In this document: positions 1 to 8,694 of the stretch, piece by piece
Position numbering within the stretch: the first letter of the stretch is position 1
Layout of the letters: each line of letters starts with the position of its first letter
Origin: Candidatus Fimimorpha faecalis
GTDB lineage: Bacteria > Bacillota > Clostridia > Lachnospirales > Lachnospiraceae
DNA: 34,611 nt
Reading direction: 5' to 3'
NCBI GenBank assembly: GCA_018712075.1
Contig: DVHN01000017.1
Span: 1-34,611 of the forward strand
Notes under the pieces: generated by a model
What the model saw: only the letters and a program-made list of their open reading frames with translations
Told to the model about the DNA's origin: nothing
Databases searched by the model: none
Program-made: the position numbers and the translations under genes

Positions 1-72
1 TCATAAAATTCTTCATTTTCCAACTAGTATATTTAAATTATTCCATTAAAACCTATTATTTTTTTCAATTAT

Positions 73-1398
73 TTATTCTTCTTTAATCGAAATATCTCTT
101 AAATATCTTTTTATTTTTGCCTCGTATCCATTATCTGTCGCTTGATAAAACTGCATACCGACCAATTCATCTGGTAAGTATTGCTGTTCCACATAATGTT
201 TTGGATAATCATGTGCATATTTATACTCTACTCCATGCCCCAGATTAGCCGCTCCTTTATAGTGGCAATCTTGTAAATGTGGGGGAACCGTTTTTATTTG
301 TCGGTTCTTTACAATCTCAAGTGCTTTATCAATTGCCATATATGAGGCATTACTCTTTGGTGCAGTTGCAATATAGACAACTGCCTGCGCCAATGGAATC
401 CTTGCTTCTGGCATTCCAAGTCTCTCCACTGCCTGTGCCGCTGCAACAGCAACTACAAGAGCCTGAGGGTCTGCATTTCCAACATCCTCTGCTGCACAGA
501 TTATAATTCGGCGTGCAATAAATCGAATATCTTCGCCTGCATAAAGCATACGTGCCAAATAATAGATCGCTGCATCTGGGTCCGATCCTCTCATACTTTT
601 AATAAATGCACTGATAGTATCATAGTGATTATCTCCATCCTTATCGTAACGAACGGCTCTTTTTTGTATACATTCTTGTACTACATCCATGGTAAGATGA
701 ATCCATCCATCTTCGTTTCGTTTTGTTGTCAGTATAGCCAATTCGATTGCATTTAATGCCATCCTTGCATCTCCACCTGCAATCTCACTGAGAAATTCTA
801 ATGCATCCTTTTCTATCTTTGCATGATAACTTCCCATTCCACGCTTTGAATCGGTTATTGCACGTATCAAAAGTGTTTGAATTTCTTCTTTTTCCAGTGG
901 TTTTAATTCAAAAATAGTAGAACGAGACAAGAGTGCACGATTTACTTCAAAGTATGGATTTTCTGTTGTAGCTCCAATTAATACAATTGTCCCATCTTCC
1001 ACAAATGGAAGCAAATAATCTTGTTGTCCTTTATTAAAACGGTGAATTTCATCAATAAAAAGAATTGTCTTTTTCCCATACATTCCCAGTGCATTTTTTG
1101 CTTCTTGAATTACTGCTTCCATATCTTTTTTTCCTGCAACAGTTGCATTAATCTGCTTGAATAACGCACTTGTAGTATTCGCAATTACTTTTGCAAGCGT
1201 AGTCTTTCCTGTTCCTGGCGGACCGTAAAAAATAACAGAACTTAATTTATCTGCCTTTATCGCACGATACAACAACTTATCTCTTCCTAAAATATGTTTT
1301 TGTCCGACTACCTCATCCAGAGTTGTCGGACGGATACGAGACGCCAACGGAGATTCTTTCTCCTTTGATGTCTCCCTCATATAGTCAAACAAGTCCAT
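73..1398 (-). CDS. rarA: Replication-associated recombination protein A (RarA/MgsA AAA+ ATPase)
   Basis: A 441-residue AAA+ ATPase of the RarA/MgsA/WRNIP1 family, clamp-loader-like proteins that act in the cytoplasm at stalled replication forks. Seen: Walker A GPPGTGKTT at about residues 59-67, Walker B ILFIDEIHRF near 112-121, a sensor-type GATTENPYF segment, and a C-terminal oligomerisation region with LARMLYAGEDIRFIARR and HGVEYKYAHDYP. The length is usual for the family. The ATG at 1398 has an AGGAG ribosome binding site close upstream. It starts 19 nt after the stop of the polysaccharide deacetylase, so the two are probably cotranscribed, although no functional link is known. The family assignment is firm. 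Confidence 0.95.
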   Translation of the reverse strand: MDLFDYMRETSKEKESPLASRIRPTTLDEVVGQKHILGRDKLLYRAIKADKLSSVIFYGPPGTGKTTLAKVIANTTSALFKQINATVAGKKDMEAVIQEAKNALGMYGKKTILFIDEIHRFNKGQQDYLLPFVEDGTIVLIGATTENPYFEVNRALLSRSTIFELKPLEKEEIQTLLIRAITDSKRGMGSYHAKIEKDALEFLSEIAGGDARMALNAIELAILTTKRNEDGWIHLTMDVVQECIQKRAVRYDKDGDNHYDTISAFIKSMRGSDPDAAIYYLARMLYAGEDIRFIARRIIICAAEDVGNADPQALVVAVAAAQAVERLGMPEARIPLAQAVVYIATAPKSNASYMAIDKALEIVKNRQIKTVPPHLQDCHYKGAANLGHGVEYKYAHDYPKHYVEQQYLPDELVGMQFYQATDNGYEAKIKRYLRDISIKEE

Positions 1399-1417
1399 TC
1401 TCTCTTTCTCCTCTTTT

Positions 1418-2104
1418 CTAATTTAATATGAACTGATCTGCTGTCACAAATTCATATCCTTCTGCCTGCAATGCATCAATAATTCGAAGAGCTGCTTCTA
1501 CCGATGTATCATAGACATCATGCAATAGTATAACGGAACCATCCTTTACTTCCGACAAAACTCTTTGGACAATCAAATCTGCATTTTGATCCTTCCAATC
1601 TAAAGGGTCAATATTCCATAAAATGGTAAATAATTCAACTGGACAGCTTTTTTTACTGCTCCATGCTCCAAATGGAGGGCGGATAAATTCAATTGGTTTA
1701 TTGATAATTGATTCAATTAACTCATTTGTACTTGTAATCTCTTGACAAGCCACTTCTTCATTTAAACAATTTAGTTGAACATGGTGAAATGTATGGTTTC
1801 CAATAATATGTCCCTCTTCTGCCATTCTCCGCACAATATGTTCTCTTCCAACAATATTTTCTCCGATTAGGAAAAACATTGCTTTCACATTTCTCTCTTT
1901 CAATCCATCCAAAAGTCTTGGAGTATAAACGGGATGAGGTCCATCATCAAACGTGATTGCCACTCTTTTTATTTTATCTCCTAGTTCGCCTTCCCTTACT
2001 GGTTCTTCTCCACTTCCCCCTACTTCCAGGGATGGTTCTTGCATATGACAATAAACAACAATAACCAGACAAAAACAAATCGTTATTCGCATCAAATGTT
2101 TCAT
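1418..2104 (-). CDS. Polysaccharide deacetylase (CE4/NodB domain), secreted or membrane-anchored
   Basis: A 228-residue CE4 deacetylase. The N-terminus is a hydrophobic stretch (about residues 6-19) after MKHLMR, consistent with a signal peptide or membrane anchor, so it probably acts outside the membrane on an N-acetylated glycan such as peptidoglycan. CE4 motifs are present: TFDDGPHP at 51-58 (catalytic Asp and metal Asp), HTFHH (metal histidines), RPPFG, a DPLDW segment and LLHD near the C-terminus. It is short for the family because it has little beyond the catalytic domain. The substrate cannot be told from sequence; a peptidoglycan or sporulation-cortex role is possible. It lies upstream of rarA on the same strand. 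Confidence 0.88.
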   Translation of the reverse strand: MKHLMRITICFCLVIVVYCHMQEPSLEVGGSGEEPVREGELGDKIKRVAITFDDGPHPVYTPRLLDGLKERNVKAMFFLIGENIVGREHIVRRMAEEGHIIGNHTFHHVQLNCLNEEVACQEITSTNELIESIINKPIEFIRPPFGAWSSKKSCPVELFTILWNIDPLDWKDQNADLIVQRVLSEVKDGSVILLHDVYDTSVEAALRIIDALQAEGYEFVTADQFILN

Positions 2105-2211
2105 AACTGCTTACCATTCTGACTTTTCATTTATTATCATATATGAACATTCATTCCGATCCATACCTTTTCCTATCTGTAAACTTCCAGTAATTTTTCC
2201 GTAAAAAGCAC

Positions 2212-2246
2212 AGAAGCATCTAACAGATAACCTACTAGATGCTTCT
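2212..2246 (-). terminator. Rho-independent terminator of valS
   Basis: A perfect 10-bp inverted repeat, AGAAGCATCT and AGATGCTTCT, with a 15-nt loop. Read on the minus strand it is followed by GTGCTTTTTAC. It lies just past the valS stop and before the deacetylase gene. Confidence 0.8.
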
Positions 2247-2259
2247 ATATTTAATCGAT

Positions 2260-4902
2260 CTATTTTTGCAATGCGCTTAAACGTTCCTGTACTTGCTGCA
2301 TCATAGCCGTATATTTTTCGAGTTTTGCTCTTTCCTCTTCAATTTTTGCCTTTGGTGCCTTGCTTGTAAATTTTTCATTATTTAACATACCATTGGAACG
2401 GGCTAATTCCTTTGTCAGACGAGCTTCTTCTTTCTTTAATCGCTCAATTTCCTTCTCAATATCTACCAGCTCTGCAAATGGCATATAAATTACGGCATCC
2501 GCAGTAACCGCAGATACAGCATCTTCTCCAATGTTAGTTTTATCCTCTTGTACAAAAACTTCACTTGCGTATCCTAACATTCCAAAGAATACTTTGCTGT
2601 CTTCAAAAATAGTACGAATTTCTGCTTTTTCTGACACAACAAATACTTTTGCTTTTTTACTTGGTGGTACATTCATCGAAGTACGAACGGTACGAATTCC
2701 TCTTACAGCTTCCTTAATCGTTTCTACTGCCTTTTCTTCTGTTTCAAAATTCCATTCTTCTTTAAACTTCGGCCAGGCAGAAACCATAATGCTTTCTTCT
2801 TCCTCTTGCAAATTGCAGAAAATTTCTTCGGTTACAAATGGGATAAATGGATGCAATAATTTTAATGACTGAATTAAAACAGTCTTTAACGTCCAGATCG
2901 CAGCCGACCTTGTTTTGTCTTCTTTATTCCAAAGACGAGGTTTTACCATTTCAATATACCAGTCACAGAATTCTTCCCATACAAAATCGTAAACTTTCTG
3001 CAATGCAATTCCCATATCAAACTGATCCATATGATGTGTAACATCTTTTGCCAGACGGTTTACTTTAGAAAGAATCCACTTATCTGCCATAGTCAAGTCA
3101 TTCAATGCTACTTCATCAGCCGAAACCTCTTCCATATTCATCATAATAAAACGGGAGGCATTCCATACTTTATTTGCAAAATTACGGGAAGCTTCTACAC
3201 GTTCCCAATAGAATCGCATATCATTTCCTGGTGCATTTCCTGTCATTAACGTCATACGCAATGCATCTGCTCCATACTTTTCAATTACTTCTAATGGATC
3301 AATACCATTACCCAATGACTTACTCATCTTACGTCCCTGAGAATCTCTTACTAATCCGTGGAACAGTACGGTATGGAACGGAGCTTTTCCTGTCTGCTCA
3401 TATCCAGAGAAAATCATACGAATTACCCAGAAGAAAATAATGTCATATCCCGTTACAAGCACATCGGTTGGATAGAAATAATCCAAATCTTCTGTCTTTT
3501 CTGGCCAACCAAGTGTGGAAAATGGCCAAAGAGCGGAAGAAAACCATGTATCCAACGTGTCTTCATCCTGTATAAAATGCGTGCATCCACATTTTGGGCA
3601 TACCTTTGGCATCTTTCTATCTACAATCACTTCCCCGCATTCCTCACAATAATAAGCTGGAATTCGATGTCCCCACCAAAGCTGTCTGGAAATACACCAA
3701 TCTCGAATATTATCGGTCCAATTAAAATAAGTTTTTTCCATACGCTGTGGGAATAACTTAATTTCTCCACTCTTGATTGCTTGAACTGCTGGTTTGATCA
3801 TTTCATCCATTTTTACAAACCATTGCTGCTTTACCATTGGTTCTACAGTACAGCCGCAGCGATCATGAGTACCTACATTATGAGAATGATCTACCACTTT
3901 TACAAGAAGTCCTAACTCATCCAATTCTTTTACAATTGCTTTTCTTGCTTCGTAACGATCCATTCCAGCAAACTTACCGCCATTTTTATTGATCGTAGCA
4001 TCGTCATTCATAACATTAATTTCTGGAAGGTTATGACGTTTTCCTACTTCAAAGTCATTTGGATCATGTGCTGGCGTAATTTTTACACATCCAGTACCAA
4101 ATTCCATATCCACATAAGAATCGGCAATAATTGGAATTTCACGATTTACAATCGGAAGGATCAATGTTTTCCCAACCAAGTGGCTGTAACGTTCATCTTT
4201 TGGATTTACTGCAACCGCAGTATCTCCTAACATCGTTTCTGGACGTGTCGTTGCGATTTCCAAATACTGTCCTTCTTCTCCTACAATTGGATATTTAATA
4301 TGCCAAAAATGTCCATCCTGCATTTCATGTTCTACTTCTGCATCGGAAATTGACGTTTGACAAACTGGACACCAATTGACAATACGAGATCCTTTATAAA
4401 TCCAGCCCTTTTTATACAATTTAATAAATACTTCTTCTACTGCTTTGGAACATCCTTCATCCATTGTAAAACGTTCCCTGTCCCAATCCGCAGAAGCTCC
4501 TAATTTTCTAAGCTGCTTTATAATACGTCCGCCATATTCTTCTTTCCATTCCCATGCTCTTTTTAAGAATCCTTCTCTTCCCAGATCTTCTTTCTCAATT
4601 CCTTCTTCTCTGAGTTTTTCAATTACCTTTACTTCTGTCGCAATTGCCGCATGGTCAGTTCCTGGCTGCCATAATGCATTATATCCCTGCATTCTTTTAT
4701 AACGAATTAAAATATCTTGCATTGTCTCATCCAATGCATGTCCCATATGCAATTGTCCCGTAACATTTGGCGGTGGCATTACAATCGTAAATGGCTTTTT
4801 ACTTCGATCTACTTCTGCATGAAAATATTTCTTATCCATCCATTTTTGATAAAGGCGATCTTCAATATCAGCAGGACTATAGGTTTTTTCCAATTCTTTC
4901 AT
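2260..4902 (-). CDS. valS: Valyl-tRNA synthetase
   Basis: An 880-residue class I aminoacyl-tRNA synthetase that charges tRNA-Val. Seen: [15 protein letters not shown] with the HIGH-type motif at 52-55, KMSKS at about 525-529, the connective editing domain containing [17 protein letters not shown], a CPKCGC-type zinc knuckle, a C-terminal anticodon-binding region ([11 protein letters not shown]) and a Val-specific C-terminal coiled coil ([16 protein letters not shown]). The length is normal. The ATG follows a GAGGAGTTT ribosome binding site. Upstream lies a complete T-box leader, so expression should rise when uncharged tRNA-Val accumulates. Confidence 0.97.
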   Translation of the reverse strand: MKELEKTYSPADIEDRLYQKWMDKKYFHAEVDRSKKPFTIVMPPPNVTGQLHMGHALDETMQDILIRYKRMQGYNALWQPGTDHAAIATEVKVIEKLREEGIEKEDLGREGFLKRAWEWKEEYGGRIIKQLRKLGASADWDRERFTMDEGCSKAVEEVFIKLYKKGWIYKGSRIVNWCPVCQTSISDAEVEHEMQDGHFWHIKYPIVGEEGQYLEIATTRPETMLGDTAVAVNPKDERYSHLVGKTLILPIVNREIPIIADSYVDMEFGTGCVKITPAHDPNDFEVGKRHNLPEINVMNDDATINKNGGKFAGMDRYEARKAIVKELDELGLLVKVVDHSHNVGTHDRCGCTVEPMVKQQWFVKMDEMIKPAVQAIKSGEIKLFPQRMEKTYFNWTDNIRDWCISRQLWWGHRIPAYYCEECGEVIVDRKMPKVCPKCGCTHFIQDEDTLDTWFSSALWPFSTLGWPEKTEDLDYFYPTDVLVTGYDIIFFWVIRMIFSGYEQTGKAPFHTVLFHGLVRDSQGRKMSKSLGNGIDPLEVIEKYGADALRMTLMTGNAPGNDMRFYWERVEASRNFANKVWNASRFIMMNMEEVSADEVALNDLTMADKWILSKVNRLAKDVTHHMDQFDMGIALQKVYDFVWEEFCDWYIEMVKPRLWNKEDKTRSAAIWTLKTVLIQSLKLLHPFIPFVTEEIFCNLQEEEESIMVSAWPKFKEEWNFETEEKAVETIKEAVRGIRTVRTSMNVPPSKKAKVFVVSEKAEIRTIFEDSKVFFGMLGYASEVFVQEDKTNIGEDAVSAVTADAVIYMPFAELVDIEKEIERLKKEEARLTKELARSNGMLNNEKFTSKAPKAKIEEERAKLEKYTAMMQQVQERLSALQK

Positions 4903-4949
4903 GAAATAAACTCCTCTCTCTTTCTTTTACATTTTTGAGAATAGAAAAA

Positions 4950-5218
4950 GCCCTTTGCATATTACTATGCAAAGGGCGTAAACTACGCGGTACCACCTTT
5001 TTTCAGACAGAACTCTGTCCCTCTCTCATGGCCTATGACCAATCCATCCGATAACGGGGATGATACGGGAATGCTTACTGCTGCAACTTCAGCACTCCAG
5101 TTCAAAAGCTACCTTCTGATTCCACTTTCTCGAACAATCTTTCAGCCTATGAATTATCCTCTCTGCCAGCGTGTAAATCATACTCCTCTTTCTCAAAACC
5201 TGTAAATTATATTGTTAT
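4950..5218 (-). promoter_or_regulatory. T-box riboswitch leader of valS
   Basis: The minus strand carries the T-box core GGTGGTACCGCG (4986-4997), which pairs with the free NCCA end of uncharged tRNA. It is followed by a terminator hairpin (CCCTTTGCAT with ATGCAAAGGG, about 4951-4975) and a U-rich run. About 220 nt upstream of the core fit Stem I to III, including a GCTGGCAGAGAGG segment. A GTA triplet (5110-5112) in the expected Stem I 3' region could be the valine specifier, but I did not fold the RNA, so that is tentative. The left part of the range is the terminator; the valS ATG is about 48 nt further on. Confidence 0.93.
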
Positions 5219-5224
5219 GCTAAT

Positions 5225-5253
5225 AGCATAAACATTCTCCTTCTATTTGTCAA
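5225..5253 (-). promoter_or_regulatory. Sigma-A promoter of the valS T-box transcript
   Basis: On the minus strand, TTGACA (5248-5253), 17 nt, then TATGCT (5225-5230). This puts the start of transcription near 5218, at the 5' end of the T-box leader. Confidence 0.8.
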
Positions 5254-5305
5254 GCTTTTTTAAAATCAAACTTAATTTTTATAGTGGAGAAATTTCTTAA
5301 TAATA

Positions 5306-5334
5306 TTGACATTTTTTTATACCATATTTATAAT
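5306..5334 (+). promoter_or_regulatory. Full-consensus sigma-A promoter of the acyltransferase gene
   Basis: TTGACA (5306-5311), a 17-nt spacer, and TATAAT (5329-5334): both hexamers match consensus exactly. Transcription should start near 5341. A TTG-initiated reading frame begins at 5306, inside the -35 box, so it cannot be the real translation start. This promoter diverges from the valS promoter about 50 bp away. Confidence 0.85.
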
Positions 5335-5380
5335 GAAATTAAGAGATTTTAACAATTATATTACAAAGGATTTTTTCATT

Positions 5381-6415
5381 ATGAACCAGCGACGAGTTTT
5401 TTATTTGGATTTTATACGTGTAGTTTCCATCCTATTTATTTTTATTTATCATTTCAATATTGCAATGGAAGACTTTAATATCTCTGTGCCATTTTCGCTG
5501 CTCACGAATACTTGCAATGTAACGTTGGGACATATTGGAGTTTCTTTATTTTTATTGCTTTCAGGTGCTTCGCTTACTTATACTTATCCCAAATATAAAA
5601 CATTAAAGGAATTTTATAAAAAACGGTTTCTCAGTATTTTTCCTGCATTTTGGCTCATCTACCTCGGACTTTTTCTATGGTTTGATGTGCCAGAACATAC
5701 GGGAATTTTAGCTTCTGAGACACCTCTCTGGTACTTGATTTTTTCTGTCATTGGTATGGATGGATATCTTTATGCAATACTTCCGACCTTTTACAGTATC
5801 GGAGAATGGTTTTTAGGAATGATTATCGTGTTATATCTCCTATTCCCATTTTTCCACTGGTGCATGAAAAAGTTTCCACGCATCTTTTTTGTTGTTCTGC
5901 TCATATGGTATTTTGCGTGGACCCGTTTATACTCATTCTCTCTCTTTCCAGTAGAACGGAGTATTCTAGTCCGTGTCTTTGACTTCATTCTCGGAATGTA
6001 TTTTATTGCCTATATAAAAAAGCTCCCGATGATTGTCGGTTATTTTGCTATTTTGGGAAGCATTATTTTGCTGTTTTGTCCACTTCCACTTCCTTTTATG
6101 GATCGAATTGAACTTAGTGGGATTTTTCTATTTGTCGCTCTCTGCACAATCTCTGCGCTTATAACTTCAGAAGTTTTTTCCAAACTATGCATGTATATAA
6201 GCAAGTGTTCCTATCCATTTTTTCTATTACACCACGTCGTTTTAACACGATTGCTGCATAAACATACGGACGCTTCTTTTCTTGCAGTTGAGTACTTTAT
6301 TATTATTATTATGACATTTCTTTACACATTGTTTCTTGCAGCTGGAATTGAACGAATGCTTCAGGCTTTCTTCGGTTACTTGAAAAAAAGGAAGACTCCC
6401 GCTCTGATAAAATAA
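5381..6415 (+). CDS. Membrane acyltransferase, acyltransferase-3 family
   Basis: A 344-residue multi-span membrane protein of the acyltransferase-3 (OafA/WecH-like) family, which moves acyl groups, often acetyl, onto cell-surface glycans or other acceptors. Seen: the N-terminal signature RVFYLDFIRVVSILFIFIYHFN, with the family's conserved His in the first helix, and about ten hydrophobic segments through the rest. I chose the ATG at 5381 because AAGGA lies 10 nt upstream and because the frame's earlier TTG (5306) and ATG (5333) codons lie within the promoter. It is a single-gene unit between its own promoter and terminator. The acceptor is unknown. Confidence 0.85.
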   Translation: MNQRRVFYLDFIRVVSILFIFIYHFNIAMEDFNISVPFSLLTNTCNVTLGHIGVSLFLLLSGASLTYTYPKYKTLKEFYKKRFLSIFPAFWLIYLGLFLWFDVPEHTGILASETPLWYLIFSVIGMDGYLYAILPTFYSIGEWFLGMIIVLYLLFPFFHWCMKKFPRIFFVVLLIWYFAWTRLYSFSLFPVERSILVRVFDFILGMYFIAYIKKLPMIVGYFAILGSIILLFCPLPLPFMDRIELSGIFLFVALCTISALITSEVFSKLCMYISKCSYPFFLLHHVVLTRLLHKHTDASFLAVEYFIIIIMTFLYTLFLAAGIERMLQAFFGYLKKRKTPALIK

Positions 6416-6418
6416 GAA

Positions 6419-6463
6419 AAACAGAGAACTAATTACATTTAAAGTAATTCACTCTCTGTTTTT
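6419..6463. terminator. Bidirectional terminator between convergent genes
   Basis: The arms AAACAGAGA and TCTCTGTTTTTT flank an inner TAATTAC / GTAATT pair. There is a T-run on the plus strand and an A-run before the left arm that acts as a T-run on the minus strand. It can serve both the acyltransferase gene and the converging helical-repeat gene. Confidence 0.75.
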
Positions 6464-6513
6464 TCCATTCTATTTGTTATATTAATAAGCGAACGAGGTT
6501 GGCCACCCTATGT

Positions 6514-7335
6514 TTAAATTGATGTGCAATCCGCCATTTCCCGATATTCTTGCTTTTTTTCATCTAAATATTTTTCTATTTTTTTTCGCTTTATTTCTTC
6601 TTCTCCTTCAAACAGCTTCTTTCTTTCTTCGGTATCTGTCTGTATTCGACTTTTATATGCGGCATTCACCCATTCAGCTTCCCAATCTCTCATTATTTTG
6701 GGATCTGCATCTTGTACCTCTTTTGGTATTGCAATCTTCTGCATTCGAGATAAAAAATACATCTGTTTGAGCACTTCATTATTTTTTCCCTCCTTGTAAG
6801 AGAGACTCAGACATTTCATCGTTTCGTCATATTGAAACAACCCAGCATAACAAACTGCCATATGCTGATAAACTCTACTGTAAAAACCACTTCCAAGTTT
6901 TAGATCTCTCGTAGAGGATAAAATTTTCTCATAGATTCGAATTGCTTTTTGAAAATTTCCTTTTTCAGCAAACAAATCTGCCTGTTCTCTTTTTCGATCC
7001 AATGGATTCATTCTGCGAAGTGCTACTAACTGCTCTTGAAAATCTACAATATCTTTTTCACTATAATAAGCCACTTCCCGTAAAATCAATACAAGCATCA
7101 TGTCTCTATCACGCTGTGATTGATAGTAGCGTTCAATTCGCTCCGCTAACACTGGCATTGCAAGCTGTGTACGAATAAATTCTACTAAATCATCCTGAAT
7201 AAATTCATCTTCCAATACAGTAAGGTTGTGATAAATATAATAACATAATTCTTCTGCCGTATAAAGAGGGATATTTAACTCCTTCGTTATATAAGGAATT
7301 TCCGCAACCGCTCCTCCTAATAAATACTGTCCCAT
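6514..7335 (-). CDS. Hypothetical helical-repeat (TPR-like) protein, third gene of the DUF5717/DUF5716-like cluster
   Basis: 273 residues, mostly predicted helix, with no signal peptide or membrane segment. The centre (DRKREQADLFAEKGNFQKAI, then RVYQHMAVCYAGLFQYDETM) resembles two tetratricopeptide repeats, and the C-terminus is a highly charged helix with many Glu and Lys residues. It starts MGQYLLGGAVAEIPYITKEL behind an AAAGGAGA site. It is the last gene of a three-gene run, 51 nt after the Hsp70-like gene. I do not recognise a named family. A structural or scaffold role within the cluster is inference only. Confidence 0.75.
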   Translation of the reverse strand: MGQYLLGGAVAEIPYITKELNIPLYTAEELCYYIYHNLTVLEDEFIQDDLVEFIRTQLAMPVLAERIERYYQSQRDRDMMLVLILREVAYYSEKDIVDFQEQLVALRRMNPLDRKREQADLFAEKGNFQKAIRIYEKILSSTRDLKLGSGFYSRVYQHMAVCYAGLFQYDETMKCLSLSYKEGKNNEVLKQMYFLSRMQKIAIPKEVQDADPKIMRDWEAEWVNAAYKSRIQTDTEERKKLFEGEEEIKRKKIEKYLDEKKQEYREMADCTSI

Positions 7336-7386
7336 ATCGTCTCCTTTTTATAAGTAAAGCATTCAAATAGTAATACGATTACTCTT

Positions 7387-8661
7387 CTATTTGACAAGAT
7401 TGAATTCCCTTTCAATCACTGCATCGGTAGCAGGAAAAAATTCTCCAAATCCCTTATCTTCAATCCGAACCTGCATAATTTCTTCTGATAGAAATCTCAC
7501 AAATACCCGTAATCTTGTCGTTTTATTTGGACGAGCAGGAAATCCCTCCAAACCAATGGAAATTTTTCTTCCAGTTCGCTCGCCAATTCTTGTTATTCGC
7601 ATCACCAATTTATCGGCACGATCTGGAATCAGATCCATTACCGTTTTCGCTTCATACCAACTGCTTCCCGCCGGTGCAATAACCAGATTTTTTTTCGTCC
7701 CTCGTTCCACTACTTCCATACTTACTGAAGCAGGTATTCTGCCCTCGCATAAAAATACAAATGGGTATCCATTCCCTTTCTGTAAAAGGTCGATGGCTGC
7801 ATAAACTGCACCTTTTGCAAACAGATTTTGACTATAATATACCTTTCTTCTTCCACAAATATAAGATAAAAAGTCTGTTGCCCATTCTTGGCAGCGATCC
7901 ATTCCCATCCCGCTTAAATACACACCAGATATTGTCTTTTTTCCAAGCAATCGTTTTGCACAGGATAACATAATGGAATCTGCCAATTTTTTTCCAGATG
8001 CTTGCTCTAAAATATCTAATGAAAATCCTTCTTCTAATGATTCGTGATGTACTCTTACGAGAACTGGATGTACATTTCTGGCCATTCCCATCTCATAGTA
8101 ATGAAGTCCCTCATGCGTCAAATCAAATAAGGCTGATAGATTTGACCACATATTCTTTTTTTGACTTAACACAAAATAGGCAAAGCATTCTGCATGACTT
8201 AATATATGAATTGATTCTTTCGAGATTCCAAATTCAACTAAACAATGCTCCAATATATCTAATACTGTTTCATTCATATTTTGCATTGTCACTACAATCA
8301 TACGAATCTTTTTTTCTTGGTACAACTGGAAAACATAGTTTAATGTCATTTGTAAATAGATCATCAGTAATTGTTTTGCAGTGTAACAAACGCCTTCAAT
8401 TGTGGCAGTTCCGTTTTTAGCAGCCAAACGAAGCAGTTTATCCACCATAATTCCCTCGCCATTTAATGCTGCCATATATGCTTCCTGCCCCATTAACCAT
8501 TCATCCGCTCCTCTTTTTTTGCAGATTACGGTTTTCATAACACAGGGATTCCCTCTTTTGACAAATTCGATATCTACTGGTTCTAATTCCCCCGCTTGAT
8601 AACAACTGATTCTGCTATATTCTTCACAGAGGTCATAACCTAAAATCAGCCCATCTTCCAT
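7387..8661 (-). CDS. Hsp70/actin-like fold protein (DUF5716-like), possibly a degenerate ATPase
   Basis: A 424-residue cytoplasmic protein. The N-terminus LILGYDLCEEYSRISCY resembles the phosphate-1 loop of Hsp70/actin-fold ATPases. SALFDLTHEGLHYYEM sits where phosphate-2 should be but lacks the usual Gly-Gly. VYLSGMGMDRCQEW followed by NLFAKGAVYAA resembles the adenosine motif and the GAAIYAA helix of DnaK/MreB-type proteins. The last 120 or so residues look beta-rich, like a substrate-binding or Ig-like domain. I recall such proteins as DUF5716, encoded beside DUF5717 in Lachnospiraceae; the number is from memory. It sits 33 nt after the large partner gene and 51 nt before the small one. 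Function unknown. Confidence 0.75.
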   Translation of the reverse strand: MEDGLILGYDLCEEYSRISCYQAGELEPVDIEFVKRGNPCVMKTVICKKRGADEWLMGQEAYMAALNGEGIMVDKLLRLAAKNGTATIEGVCYTAKQLLMIYLQMTLNYVFQLYQEKKIRMIVVTMQNMNETVLDILEHCLVEFGISKESIHILSHAECFAYFVLSQKKNMWSNLSALFDLTHEGLHYYEMGMARNVHPVLVRVHHESLEEGFSLDILEQASGKKLADSIMLSCAKRLLGKKTISGVYLSGMGMDRCQEWATDFLSYICGRRKVYYSQNLFAKGAVYAAIDLLQKGNGYPFVFLCEGRIPASVSMEVVERGTKKNLVIAPAGSSWYEAKTVMDLIPDRADKLVMRITRIGERTGRKISIGLEGFPARPNKTTRLRVFVRFLSEEIMQVRIEDKGFGEFFPATDAVIEREFNLVK

Positions 8662-8694
8662 ATAACTCTCCTCATCTGTTCTTTTTTCTATTTT

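Noticed and set aside
5306-5380. A longer acyltransferase reading frame starting at the TTG at 5306
   Set aside because: That codon is part of a consensus -35 box and the next in-frame ATG overlaps the -10, so neither can be on the mRNA; the ATG at 5381 has a ribosome binding site.
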